Shown here one piece after another: positions 27,313-41,300 of a DNA stretch of 64,000 bases. Within the stretch, counting starts at the first letter, position 1; each line of letters opens with the position of its first letter. Below the pieces are notes generated by a model. The model saw only the letters and a program-made list of their open reading frames with translations, had not been told where the DNA came from and did not search any database. Source of the DNA: Pardosa pseudoannulata (Eukaryota; Arthropoda; Arachnida; Araneae; Lycosidae); assembly GCA_032207245.1 (NCBI GenBank), contig CM063510.1:45219239-45283238 (forward strand), written 5' to 3'. The translations under genes and the position numbers were made by a program.

Positions 27313-30300
27313 CATAAACATTTAAAAATATTAAATTATACTCTGAAAAAAGTTTGAAGCAGAGTATCTTAAATTAGTAGAACTACTTCTTTAAATAAAG
27401 ACAAGCATTCACTTTCTTTTGTTTACTAATGTGACAATTATGCTTTCCTGAGCATTGCCTGTCTTTTTGTCTATGTTTAATGATATTGGTGCCTGTAAAG
27501 CTTTAATTTTTAACTATTGCATTTCACGGACTTCTTGACTTTCATCCTTAGAAATTTCTACCCCTCAAAATCATAAACAACCCTTGCCTTTTTCAGTACC
27601 TTCCTGCAGTGTGCTGTCATTACCAGTTTTGAACCTGATGTTAAAGATTTAGTTTCTAGCAGACCAAGAACCATATCCTGATATGATACAAAGAGGGAGT
27701 ACAATAAGGAGTTGGCACAAACAGCCATATGAAAACATTTAAGGGGTGGCATTTTAAAGACTTGTTTTATACTGAGTAAAGCTACTGCAAGGTCCTGAGC
27801 AGATTGCACCAGTTGTGGAATTATTTCAAAGTCAAAGAGAACATGCTGCATTCTTTGATCTGCTTTCAAGTAAACAGAAAGAAGTAAAGGGAAATAATCT
27901 GCAATTTTACTTCTCAAGAAATCTAGGGATAGTTAGTGTAAAATTCACAAAATTCTAAGATTTTTCTTGAAGCATTAATAAAAAATGAAGTAACAATAGT
28001 GTTCAATAAATAACCCATGCACCTGTGAAAACAAATTCTTAAACAAGTTGAGGCTTACCTTAAACTCTTCATGGCATGCTGTGGGATCAATTTTTAGTAG
28101 TTCTAAAATGTCAGTAAAAACTACTTTGCAAGAAGACTGGAAACATGTCATACAATTTTGCAAAACAGCTTGGGCAGATCTCCGCACCTATATTGTATTA
28201 TTTTAAATAAAGTATGGCCAAATCATAATTTTGAACAAAAGCATTAATTAAATAAAATTGTTTCAAACAATAAAATGAAATTCAAATACTTTCTACCAAA
28301 ATTATTCTTAACCTATCAGTTTGAAATCAGTACTTCATAATTTTTTTAGTCTGGCCTGAAAAGAATAAGACATTTCATATTTACCTTCCTTTAATTTTAA
28401 AGGATTTTAAAGTCATTCGTAAAATGGATAACATTCTAAATAACTTTCTAAGCCAGTTTTTCATCTTTGTTACACTTTACCAAAACTTATAAATTTCAAG
28501 AGATGTAAAATAAAATAATGTTAATAAAAGAAATAAAAATTGAAACTTTTATAAATAAGCAAATTCTTGAAAACAAAATATTTGAAATATTAGTAATAAT
28601 ACAATAAATAATTTTAAAATGTTTGAATTTATTGAAGTATTGTAAGAATAAGTTTCAATTTTTTTTAAATATAAGGATTCAGCCTATATTTATTAAAGAT
28701 ATAACACATAAAATAAATGAATATTTGTTTTAGAATGACAAAACAAAAATTTTATTCCCCTTCCCAAATAATCTGCATTAAAATCAAAATTTAAAAACCT
28801 TTAACCCTAAAAATATGTTAAAATAGTCATAAAGAATGTCTTAAAATATTTTAAGTGACAATATATGATATGGGAATATTACCTCACTATAATGGCTGGT
28901 AGAAAGTTTAAGCAGATCTTTCATCAGCTGTACATGGGTCTCAGTAAAGTAACGCTTGCACCTTTCAGTAACTCTCAGCTTTAAAAATAAAAATAAATAA
29001 TTAATAAAAATAGATAATATAAGTTTTGTTTAAAGTTTATAAATGTCATTTCACATATTAATAATACTTTATCTTACTTCGTGTTGTAGCTGTATACGAT
29101 CAATCAAGAGAGATCTTATATGTTTCTTTTCACCATATAACTAAAAAAGAAAAGTAGTTTAAAAAATTTAAAGTAAAAAAAATTAAGTTTGAGAAATGAA
29201 AGGATATTCAGCATTCTATACCTTAGTTTTAAATAGTAATAATAAAAATTATTGACATTCAAAACTTCATAATAAAAACAAAAGTTTTTACAGCTATAAA
29301 GTGGTCCCAACAATAAATTTTTTTGAGGATTGAGTTTTTAACTGGAATGAAAAATAAGGCATTTAATAACTTTGAAAATATTCTCCAGTTTTACTTCCTA
29401 ATTTCTATTCAACCAATTTTTCTTTAGAAAGTTCCAAGAATCTTTGTTGACTTAAAAGAAAACTTGAAAAACAATGAAAGAGAATAACAAATGCTACTTT
29501 GATTTCTTAGAAAATTGTACACAAATGTGTTAACTGATTTTTATCTTACCAATGAAAAGAATTTGAGTCGTTTAATGAACAAAAAGATCTGTGCCCAATT
29601 TTATTTTCAGCACATGTTTAAAATTTTTTTGAAAATTTAACACCCTGGAATGTACAGAAATATAAAATAACAGAAACTTCAAGTAAAATAAGTATAAGTA
29701 ATTGCTAGTATTCTTCTCTAAACTGATGAATTGTCTAAACTTTTGACCATTTTATTTATACAATGAAAAGTGATAACTTTTAACAAAAATATTACTTCAT
29801 ATTTAATTGAAAGTCACAATTTACTTTAGAACTTTTCATAACAACTACAACTTTGTAATTTTTACAACATGATTGTTAATACATTTCTAAACAATTTAAA
29901 ATAGAAATCTACAATGAAATATAAAACTGAATATTATTACAGCTATGATTCTTAAGTATTATAATACAATGGATAAATAAATGGTGCTGATGCAGTATAG
30001 ATGCCATATTTTTTTATCGCCAAATTTGACGATTTTATGGGGCAATGAATGGGTTGATGTGTTTGCCTTGACTTTGATGGTGGGGTATGGCAGCTCTAAT
30101 GTGTTCTTGCACCCCATTGGTGAATGTGATTTCTGACGTCGTACCCGGCACTATTAGAGAAATTTGAATCTTAGCTGTTCTTTTGGTTTACAGTCACCTA
30201 GGTCAGGTTGTTTTTATCATTTTCTGGGATTTAGTAATTTAATTATGACAGGTGAAGTTATTTCGGTTCTTACTATTTTTGATATTGTTAAAAAGTAACA

Positions 30301-32309
30301 GGATATTCTAAATCAAACAAGATGATTTGGTTTGGAACATTTTTGTTTTGTTCTTATTTTCTGGGATTTAGTTAATTTAGTTATGACGGGTGAAGTTATT
30401 TTGGTTCTAACTATTTTTGAAATTGTTAAAAAATATCAGGATATTCTTAGGTGTGAGGTGAGTTTTGCATTTCATTCTAAACTCCAAGTGTGTGGGAGCA
30501 ACAATATTCCAAATCTAAGTTGTTTTTTTTTTTGGGGGGGGGGGTAAAAAGAATTATTTCAAATTATTTCAATTATTGGTGCTACCCTTTCCAATTTTCA
30601 TCTGTTATTAAATTTATTTTGCATTTCTTTTATTACAAGGGGGGAGGATTGAAGGGGGAACCCTCCCATCACGTTATATTATTTATAATATTGGTACTTA
30701 TTAAAATGCTATATAGTGTTTATTCTGTTGATATATATCATAACTATTACTAATCTGTTATTTATTTTTTAAATAATGTTAAAAATCATAATTATTATGC
30801 TAATTTTATTTTAATAATGCATTAAATTGTTAATCTGTTTTTTTTTCTTTTAAAGTTTAGTTTTTTTAATATTGTGTTTCAAATATGCCATGTGATCGCC
30901 ACCATGCTTTTCTACTTGGAGATTTATCAAAGCACGCATTTTTCTGTTGGTCGCCAAAAACAACATGACAGACGGGACCAGAGTCTATAATGCATCTGTA
31001 CCAAATAAATTTTTAGGGTTCAAGTTAAACCTAATAATGAAGATTATTTTTAAATATTTTATTAAAACTATCTAATCAAAAATTGAATAAATTATGTTCT
31101 AGGATGCTTTTTCTTTATAAAATACAATTAAAAAACAAGACAAAACATGAAAACAGAGATTTAAATTTAGTGAAATAAAAATGATACCCCCCAAAAAAGG
31201 AAGGTTTGGTTTGGAGCACTATAGTCTACTGTTTTGCTCATGAGGGCTAATGAGACTGGGACCTACTGCTTAAAGCCTATTCTGAACAGCTATGAACATC
31301 CATGCCAGCAGCAGGATTCGAATCCATGAACTCTGGTACCAAAAGAAAGGATTTCAATAAAATACTACCATACATTATAACACATACTACATACTAACTT
31401 TCTAACTGTACAAGCAAAGAAAATTAATGAATTCTTTGGATTAACCCATTTATACCAGAGCCATTTCTAAAGAATTTTTACTGATAATTATCTTAAATGT
31501 AAGTTATTATGGATTACACACTTAAACACACAACAAATAAGAAATTCAAACAACTTTCAATATTAGAGCCAATGCTCATTAGTGATCACCTGTCAATTTA
31601 GCCATATTATAGGATGCCATTTATTAATTAAAAAATTACATAAAACATTTATTTGGTATCACATGTAAACACAGTAATGTAAAAGTGATATTTTCTAATA
31701 TATAATTACAGTTTCAGTTTTTGCCAAAAAAGTAAATTTATGTTTGAGACTCAAAAAACCATAAAATATTGATCTCAATGGCAAAATCATAACAAATAAC
31801 AGATAATTGAAAGTTTGGTAGAATGTATGTGTACCTTCTCTGAAACAGAAAATTGGTTTCAAAAAACGTAATTCCACAAACTATTTTTTAGCTGTCACTA
31901 AAAAGAGATAACATTAATGGGTTAAAGAAAAAAAAAATAAAAGCTTGCATACTGCAACACAATTTAAAAGAAACGAATACTGATCAGTATTTTAAATATA
32001 AAAATTTTCAAATATTAAAAAGCTTACTTTATTTTCAATAATATTTTTAACTAAACGAAATGCTTTCCATCTGGTGTCAAGTTCTTCTTTCTGCATACCC
32101 CAGTTAAACATCAAACAATGATAAAGCTGGAACAAATAATATTGTTAATACAATCATATAATGCTAAATGAAAATAAGACAGCATCTATTACTTACAAAA
32201 CTTTTCTTTTCTGCCAAAATAAGTATAATGCAATGAAATTTCTAAATTTATTGTTATAACTACAATGATTAGGAAAATTTTACTGAAGTTAGTGAATAAA
32301 AATAATAAC

Positions 32310-32351
<42 letters not shown>

Positions 32352-35300
32352 AGGTGAATATAAAGATTACAACTATTTTAAAATTACCTAAAAATAATAA
32401 TAATAATAATAATAATAAACTTAAAAAATTAAACATACAGATTCAAGAAAGTTTAAAGCTAAATAGATTCAGAAACCTTTTTGACTTTTCCTTTTAAACT
32501 TGATTTGGTTTGGAGTATATGATCAATTACTTGTAACATAAGGAACAATTAGACTGAGACATATTGCTTACAGTCAATTTCAACTGGCTATGGATATCCA
32601 TGTCAGCAGTGAGATTTGAACACAGACCTACTACAAAAAGGTTGAAATCCAACAGTTTCATCACTGACCAACACATTTTAAACTTGGCCAATGCAGTTTT
32701 AATTTACATAGAATTTGTTTTGTTCTATAAATCATGTATATCTACTAATGAATAAAATGTAAACAAAAATTTTATTTCAATATATCCTCCAAGTAACTTG
32801 TACTTAAGATAGGTGAATATTAGATTTAATTTATATATTTGCCTCTCATTCGTTTAAATAAGTTATCTTAAAAAAACTGTATAAAATTTCAACTTCTATA
32901 CAATTGTACTGACAGGTATTTTGACTTTTAAAATTCATGTAATTTCTTTTCTAAGCAAAAATAAATAAATAAATTAATAAATTTTTAAAATATTAAGTTA
33001 CAAGAATTTTTGTATTGATATAACTTACCTTGATCACAAGGCATAAAGCTTTAATGTCATCTTCACTGTGCACTAACATATGTTCTATTAAATAAATTTA
33101 AAAAAAAATTCAACATAAAAAATACAGAGAAAAAACAATAGAGAAATAAATGTAATACAAAACCAGTAGCTTTGATTAGTAGAAGACAGAATAAGGAGCA
33201 AATTATTTTCATACCTTGAAAATGGATTTCACAAAATTGCTATTCTTTTGTATCTCAACAATACCAAATTAAAAATATTTCCTCAATTAATGAAATACAT
33301 TGTTTATTACATGTAAAAAGTAGTTTAAAAAATTTTTAAACATAAAAATAAAAATTTATTAACAAAAAAGTATTTTCTACATAAAAAATACTTCTTATAA
33401 ATAATGTAAATTATACAAGATTATCTTTACTTAAAGAATTTCAGAAATCTTTATGAGAAATCTACCTCTGGTGTGCCCCTGTTATCTTTCTCTTTTTTTT
33501 ATTCTAACAAATTTAAAGTTTATTTTAGTAATAACCATGTGTATCTGATCAAATGACAAAAGAAAATTTGATACAGAAATTAAATTTAGCATTACTATTT
33601 GATACAGATTTTTGAACAAATTGTTTTAATTGTATATTGCTGCATAGTAGCAATCAACAAAATTATCTTTTACAGCTTAGTTTTAAAATAATACTACTAC
33701 AGATGTTGCAGATCTGTAACAGGATGATATAAAAGGTTATAATGATTTATACTGTCTGGGTTTATATTTTAAATATTCTTGATGTATGGCAATTCCTATT
33801 TTGCAATTAGTATACCAGCAAATTTAGATCAGTTTTTAAAAATATCTTTTAAGAAAATACTTTTATACATATAAAATATATACAACTAGTTTTGATTTTA
33901 AAAGTCAAAGTAAAATTTATAAATTCACAGCTTTTTCTATATGATTGTTTTACCACTTCAAATTAACAAACTGCAGCTATTATTCTAGAATGCAATTATA
34001 TGTAAATTAAAGTACTTTTGGATTAAATGAGTCTTTCCCCTTTCCAGTTTATTACCAAGTTTAAATCACTTCTAAATAGCCTTGTCTTTTCAACAACAAA
34101 ATTTAACAAATGAAAGAAAACAATATTTTTAACATACTTTCAAAGGATCACAAGGACAGTAATGTCTAGTTTAACAGGAAAAAATTGTTTCAACAATGAT
34201 TTTGGTTCTACATTTTATCTACAAAAGGACTAATGAGATATTTTAATAAGAGTTCAGAATATCTGGTTATACATACTCAACACTTGCTGTAAGACATCAC
34301 TGATAAATTGGCGAACATTCTTTCCTCCAACATTAACATCTAAACAGAAGAAGAAAATTAAAATATTATCATCTAATGAAAAGTAAAGAACAGAGAAAAT
34401 CAAAATTTATTTTCGTTATACCTTTTGAACCACAATGTAATGAAGCGGGACGGAATGGTGGTAATGAAGATTCTCTTCTAAAGAAGAAAATAATTATAAA
34501 TAGAATAGGATTTTTTTTTTTTTTCAAGTGAGAGAGTGAGAATAAATTAATTTTCCAGAGAAATTAAATTCTAAAGTAAAGCAATGCAGCATAATGTGAT
34601 ATCACAGTATAATAAAAAATATATGTAAAGTGAAAATTTGTTTTGGTTTGAAATGCTGCAATCTATTATTTTGCTACGTGACTAATAATGTTCAGCCTTC
34701 TGTTTAAAACAAATATGGACAACTTCAAACATCCATGCAAACAGTTTTATTCAAACCCACCAACTCAAGTGATGAAGACCAACCACCTTATCATTTGGCA
34801 ATTGTTAGGTGACTTGATAAATATAATGTTTTATACAATTGATTCTGAAGTTATAATCCTCACTGGTGAAGATTTTACATAATTATACAAAATGTAAAAT
34901 TTGGATTAGAAAGACAAATTAATCAAAAGACAAAAATTTAATTTATATTATTAAATCAAGATATTTGTTGAAGACAAAGCACAGAAACCAAAAGACTATT
35001 AACTATAAAGTTTGATACCCAAATACTTCTGCTGAGTAAGTGCATTTCAAAATAATTGATAGTTTTCATGTTTCCTTATACTATACTTGAGTGATATAAA
35101 TCAAATGACTACATAAATACAACCTAGAAGAGCTAATTTCAAATAAATTTTCATAATTACTCCATTTCATTAGGATTTTATACAAAATTTAACTAATTTA
35201 AAATAAAATTATTTGAAAATATATAGAAAAATTACAATGCTAATTTTGTTTCAATTTATAAAATAAAATATACCTTGAATATTAAAAATCATACTTGATC

Positions 35301-38300
35301 TAAAATTAGTACCAGATTATAGAATATATTTAGTGTTAAATAACTTACAATGATATCTGTTCACCAGGCCACATTGGTAAAGATATTGAGGCACCTAGAA
35401 AGCTATGTAGCACAATACTTAAGCTTCTGTGAACAAATTCTCTAAAAAATAGAAAAATACAGCATTACACAACATTGTAGAGGTTTAAACTTAATTATTA
35501 TAACAAGGGTTTTTTAGATTAAGATCATACTTGAAGAAATATGAAAAAAAATTAGTATACAAAGCTAAGGCAAGATAAATATTACCTGGAAAGAGTTATT
35601 TTCTTTGTAGCCCAGTCACTAAGCTTTTCAAGTTCAGGTACTAAAAATTTTTCAAGAAGTGATTTAGCAACTAATAATTCTTCATCAGATGGTGTATGCC
35701 ACCTGATTCCTAAATTATTTATATCCCCAGGTCTACCCCAGTCCTGGAAAGAGAGAAATATATTTACAAACACTCATAATAAAAATAATACAATTAAAAC
35801 TAAAAGTGCATGAATTCCTGGTAGTGCTGAAAGATGTGCTTTTCTCTCACCAACTGTATACATTTCATATCTTTTACACACAATAAAATATTAAAGTGTA
35901 TATTATTTAAAACCTATTTATCTAGACCTATTTTGAAGATAACAGACAGTGAAAACACAACGGTCTGGAAATATTGGTTCATTTACTACTCAGAATTTGG
36001 GGTTTAACACTATTCTATTGCAATTTCAGGTAGATAAGCTGCAACTTATACAAACTTAAAAATTGAAATTTAATGTTTGTGAAGTAGTTACCAGAGCAGT
36101 GTATCTGAAAGGATTATATTTTTCTGCTACTAATCAAGAAATATATTTTGTTTTCTTCATACTGTGCTGTAGTACAGCACAGTAAATAATAGGATTAATA
36201 CTGTACAGTGTACAGTTTAATTCTTATTTATTTGATCATTGCCCAATTCAAAAAGAATTATAGAACGTTCTAAGAATAAAAGATCTTATCAAACTGGTGT
36301 CATAACTAGACTAGGAAAACTATTAAATGAACGAAAATGCAGAGAGAAATGGGATTATTAGTGTTTAAAATAATCTCATCCTAATGTTCTAGATTTTTCC
36401 TCTAGAAAGTAAAGAAGTCTTTCAATTAAGTGATATTTCTGATGACAACATTAGCATTTAAAATAACATGGGTAAATTAATATCAGAAAATGTAGTGCAT
36501 GATTATAAATGAACAAAATTTTGAAGATATACATTATGAATTTTCAAAATTAAAAAAATCAATACTCAGAAGTTATTTTAAGCACCATTAATTACTAATG
36601 TTAAAATAATATTCCCACCTTTGAAAGTTTTATTTCAAGAACTAGTTATTTAATAGTATTTTATGAGTATGTTTGAAAAAAAATAAAGCATACATATTAA
36701 CAAATCAAGACACCATTTAAAAATTATTCTGGAACTCTACAACCAGTTACATAATCAGATTAACAATTGCAGAATGATATTCACATTAGTGCTTACCCCA
36801 AAACAACACAAGAACATACAGTTTGAAGTTGAATAAAGGAAGCCTTCTCAATATCTACATAAAATTTCAAGTTTAACCATAAAAATGTAATTTTAATATT
36901 TGTGACAGGATAATTTTAAGGTAAATTATATACATGTGAGTGTAATCCTTTTAAAATAGTTACAAATAGTTTTACTATCTAATCAGATATTAGGTGAGCT
37001 TACCAATACTTATAACGCATCTTCCTAAAGAAGAAACTAGTTTAAAAAAAAAATTAAAAAACATAGCAATCTGCAGAGAAAAAAAATATGTGACATATCT
37101 TTGTGAGAGATCATTTTTCAAAATTAATTGGGATCCCTCAATAAAAACTTTCAAATGATGCATCTCAAGCTTGTCAGACCATATAATAAATATTTCCGTC
37201 ACTAGATATTAATTTAAAAACTGTTAGACCTATTATTAATAATCAGGATTCTAAAGAGATCTGTGGTTGTATACATCACTATATTATAATTCTTAAAACT
37301 ATACCAACCAAAATGACAAATCTATATGTGTTTGTTTGCTATGAATTCCTACATGGCTAGACCAATATGGATGAAACTATGAGTGATTATTCAGGTAAAC
37401 ACTGTATTAAACAAAATATTTAACATTTATGCCAATTAATTAATATTTCAAATTTTATTTTATACCTACTTTGGTCCTCCTCAAGTAATTCTGCCAAAAA
37501 TGTAGTTACTTTTATGCTAGTGAAATTCAAGGATTACTTGCTAAATAGAACCCTTTTATTTCTTAAATTTATATTTTGCAAATTATGAAGAACATAAAAC
37601 TTAAATAAAATGAGCTATTCTTTTAAGAAAATGACGATTTTCTTAAAAAAAAAATTATACTGATGGTATGTCATCTAAAATGTAATTTTAATTTTGAAAT
37701 AAACATAATCTTGACTACCCAGACTGAAGATTGTTCACAAAGTAAGTATTAAATAAAAATGAAATTTCTACACATGATTGTCCCCTACACAAATTTATGT
37801 ATATGAACCCATTGGTCTTAAATTTAACACATGGTTGAGTCAAGTTGTGGAATTTAACATCCAACTAGAGAGGTTCACAAGCAACATTGTACATGTACAT
37901 ATATATTACTAAGAGGGATTATCTAATACTTTTACACTAGCACACTCTTTGACATACTACAAGTAAAATTTATTTAACATTTTTATTACTAGTTTTATCA
38001 AATGTACCGATTCTAAAATTTTATTTTGGAATCTTAATTACTTAGATCAAAGGATAGGCATGAAGAAGCTAGTATTTAACAACTAATTAGTAATTTCATT
38101 GCATAGATTCTACAAGATCATATTTTAAGTCAATAACAAGAAAGTTTTAAAATGTACACTTCCCCATTATATTTTTTTAGGATTAGGTTTCCATTAGTAA
38201 ATACCGAAAATGGGAGTGAGAGGGAAGAGGATTTGCAGATAGAATTATATTTTATGTCACAAATTATAAGTTTTAATTGTTTATAAAAAATTACCATTTC

Positions 38301-41300
38301 AACAAATATTTATTATAATTTTAATAAAAACACAAACAGCAATTTTCAACAATTTTTCACTAAAATTGAACAACACATAATTAAAATAAAAAAGTTCAGT
38401 CTGTCTGAAAATACTTACTTCAAGATATCGATGTAACTCCTCTTTACCATATCGATTCCATGGATCAGCAACACTACAAGTTTCAAGCGGATAACACTGA
38501 ACATAGGTCTTAAGTGAATAATTAAGTATTAAGCAAGCTAGCTTATAACCATCTTTGCATTTAAGACTTAGAGATCTCTCTAAAACTTTTTCAATATTGC
38601 TTTGATATTTCAGAAGATATTGTCCATTACATCTAACAACCTAAAAATACAATATATTAACATATGCTTTTAAATTATGTACTTATTCAAAATATAAATT
38701 TTTTTAGCAAAATAATTTAGAGGTAATTAAAAATGCAATGGAGAGCTAGACAAATGCTTAAATGTAAATATGATATTTTTAATGGGCTCTAACTAATGAG
38801 CATAAATATGTAGGAATATTAAAAATGATTTTCACTTATCAATGTCCAATTTCAGATAACCATTAAAATTGAAAAAAATAACTAAAAAAGAATAGATCAT
38901 GCTTACACACATAATTATATAACAATGTTATAGTTCAATATGAATGAGTTATAAGGAAATATAATGTCACGCTTAAAACTGTAACTTACTATGAGAAAGA
39001 AAATATGTGCAAGCCAAAATGTCATTAAAATGTAAAATGACATTGATTTTTGTCTTCAAAAATGTTCTAGATAGAATAAGAGGTCAGATAGACACTACAG
39101 CTTTGTAACAATTTCTTACAAAAATAAAACATGTTAAACACATCAGTGCACTCGGTTTATACAATGGTGCTTTTAAAATATAAAAGAGCAATGATTACAC
39201 ACAAACTATACACAGGCTTCTATAACACAGATAACCAATTAACGATATATCAAATATGTCTACAGTCTTGTCACATTAATAGAACCACCTGCCAAAATCT
39301 AGAAAAACCACTTTTTCCAGAGCGAATCTCTGAAAGATGTACAGTAAGAGAATCAATTAGGTTCCTGAAGAGTTTCACTGGAATGTTGAGCCATGCCAAC
39401 TCAGTGCCCTGGCCAGCTGTGATAGGTTACACAGGTGAAGATCAATAAGAGGAACAGCCTGCTAGAGTTGGTATCACATATTCTCGATTAGGTTCAAGTC
39501 TGGGGAATTTGCTGGCCAAGGGAGGACAGTAAACTCATCCTGGTGCTCTTCAAACCATGCATGTACACTGAACTCTTTATGACATGTTGCATTGTCCTGC
39601 TGGTAGATGCCATCATCCTAAAGGATAACAATTCCACATGTAGGGGTGAGCATGATCCACAAGGATAGATGCATACTTGTGTTGATCCATCAGCCTTCCA
39701 CAACAAAGAGTGAACTCAGAAAATGCCACGAAAACATTCCCCAGACTATAATACTCACTTCCTCCTTCAGACATTTCACACCAATGTGCATCAATCTGAT
39801 GGAGCATAAAACATGATTCATTGGAAAATGCAACCTGTCTCTAGTCAATGAAAGTCTAGTTGTGGTACTGGAGTGTTAATACCAGCCTTCATCGCCGATG
39901 AACAGCAGTCAGCATAGGTGCATAAAACAGGTGTTTACTGCTGAGGCCCATACACAGCAACGTTCATTGAACTATCATATTGAACACACTGTTGGTAGCT
40001 CTCTTGACCACTCTTGGTTCATCTAGGTGGTCAGTTGCTCAAAGGTTGCATGTCTATTTGCCCAAACACATCTTTGCAGCCATTGTTCACATTTTCCATC
40101 TATGTCCCTTACAGCACCACATTTGCTGCATCGCTGATTTTGGATAGTGCCATTTTACCATACACTTTTACCATGGTGGCCTGCAAAGTTTACAAAATTA
40201 GCCATTTTGGAAATGCTTTGTCTCTTGGTGTGAAAGTCAATGATCATCCCTTTTGGATGTCACACAAATCACTCCATTTCTGCATGACTGCAAAAACTGA
40301 AATGCTTTCTGAATGCTTACTTCATATCCTGCACCGCTGATTTTGGATAGTGTTGTCATTTTGTCAGTATACATTTACAATGGTGGTCTGTAAACAGTTT
40401 ACAAAATTAGCTATTTTGGGAATGCTTCACCTTTTGGCATGAAAGTTAATGATAATCCCTTTTGGATGTTAAACAAATCACTCCATTTCTGCATGACTGC
40501 AAGAACTGAAATGTTTTCTGAATGCCTACAACACACTTTATATATCCACCTAATTTGCTGATGACATGTGCCTTCTGCAACTGGTTATTTAACTTTGAGA
40601 TCAAAAGTAGGCAACGGTCACATTAATATGACTGGACTGTGTATGTATAAACTAGGAATATTTGGAACATTTCCTACAGCTAAAGTGAGGGGGAATGGAT
40701 AGATTCAATACAGATCTGCTAACTTCACAACAAACACTTTTACATTGACTGAATGCAAGCAAAGAATTGATAAATATAGCACTTCTTTTATTTCTTTGCA
40801 ACAATTCAAAATTTGAGATTATATTGCTGTAGTTTATGAAGATAAAAATTAATCTCCAATGAAATGTATTGGTTTCATGCAAATAAATTGTTTTACTTTA
40901 TTTACAATGTTTTAATGTCATCAAAATATTGCATAAATTCTTTAAAGTCTGCGAATAGTTAGAAATAAAAATTTGTTTTTTTACATTTAATCTTCCACAA
41001 GCACAATCACCTGTAGTATAAGCCAAATAACAATTTCTTCTTATCTTTTAGACAAAAAATAAACTAGCAAAGAAAATAAGCAGAAATAGCACTGATCCTT
41101 TACAAGGCAACAAAGGAATGGGGAAAAAGTGCTAGAAGTTAAAACTACTGTTGATAACTAGTGCATAAGTTAAAACATTATAGATCATATTTACTTAATA
41201 GTACAGTATTTTACTTCACATCAATTTGATTGAAATATATGTCACCTGTTTCATTTGCTTAACATTTTTTGCTTATTGACAGAATGTTTAAATATTTTTA

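Noticed and set aside
32313..32349. Poly(A) run as the tail of a retrocopy
   Set aside because: No cDNA-like sequence or target duplication adjoins it; treated as a simple repeat.
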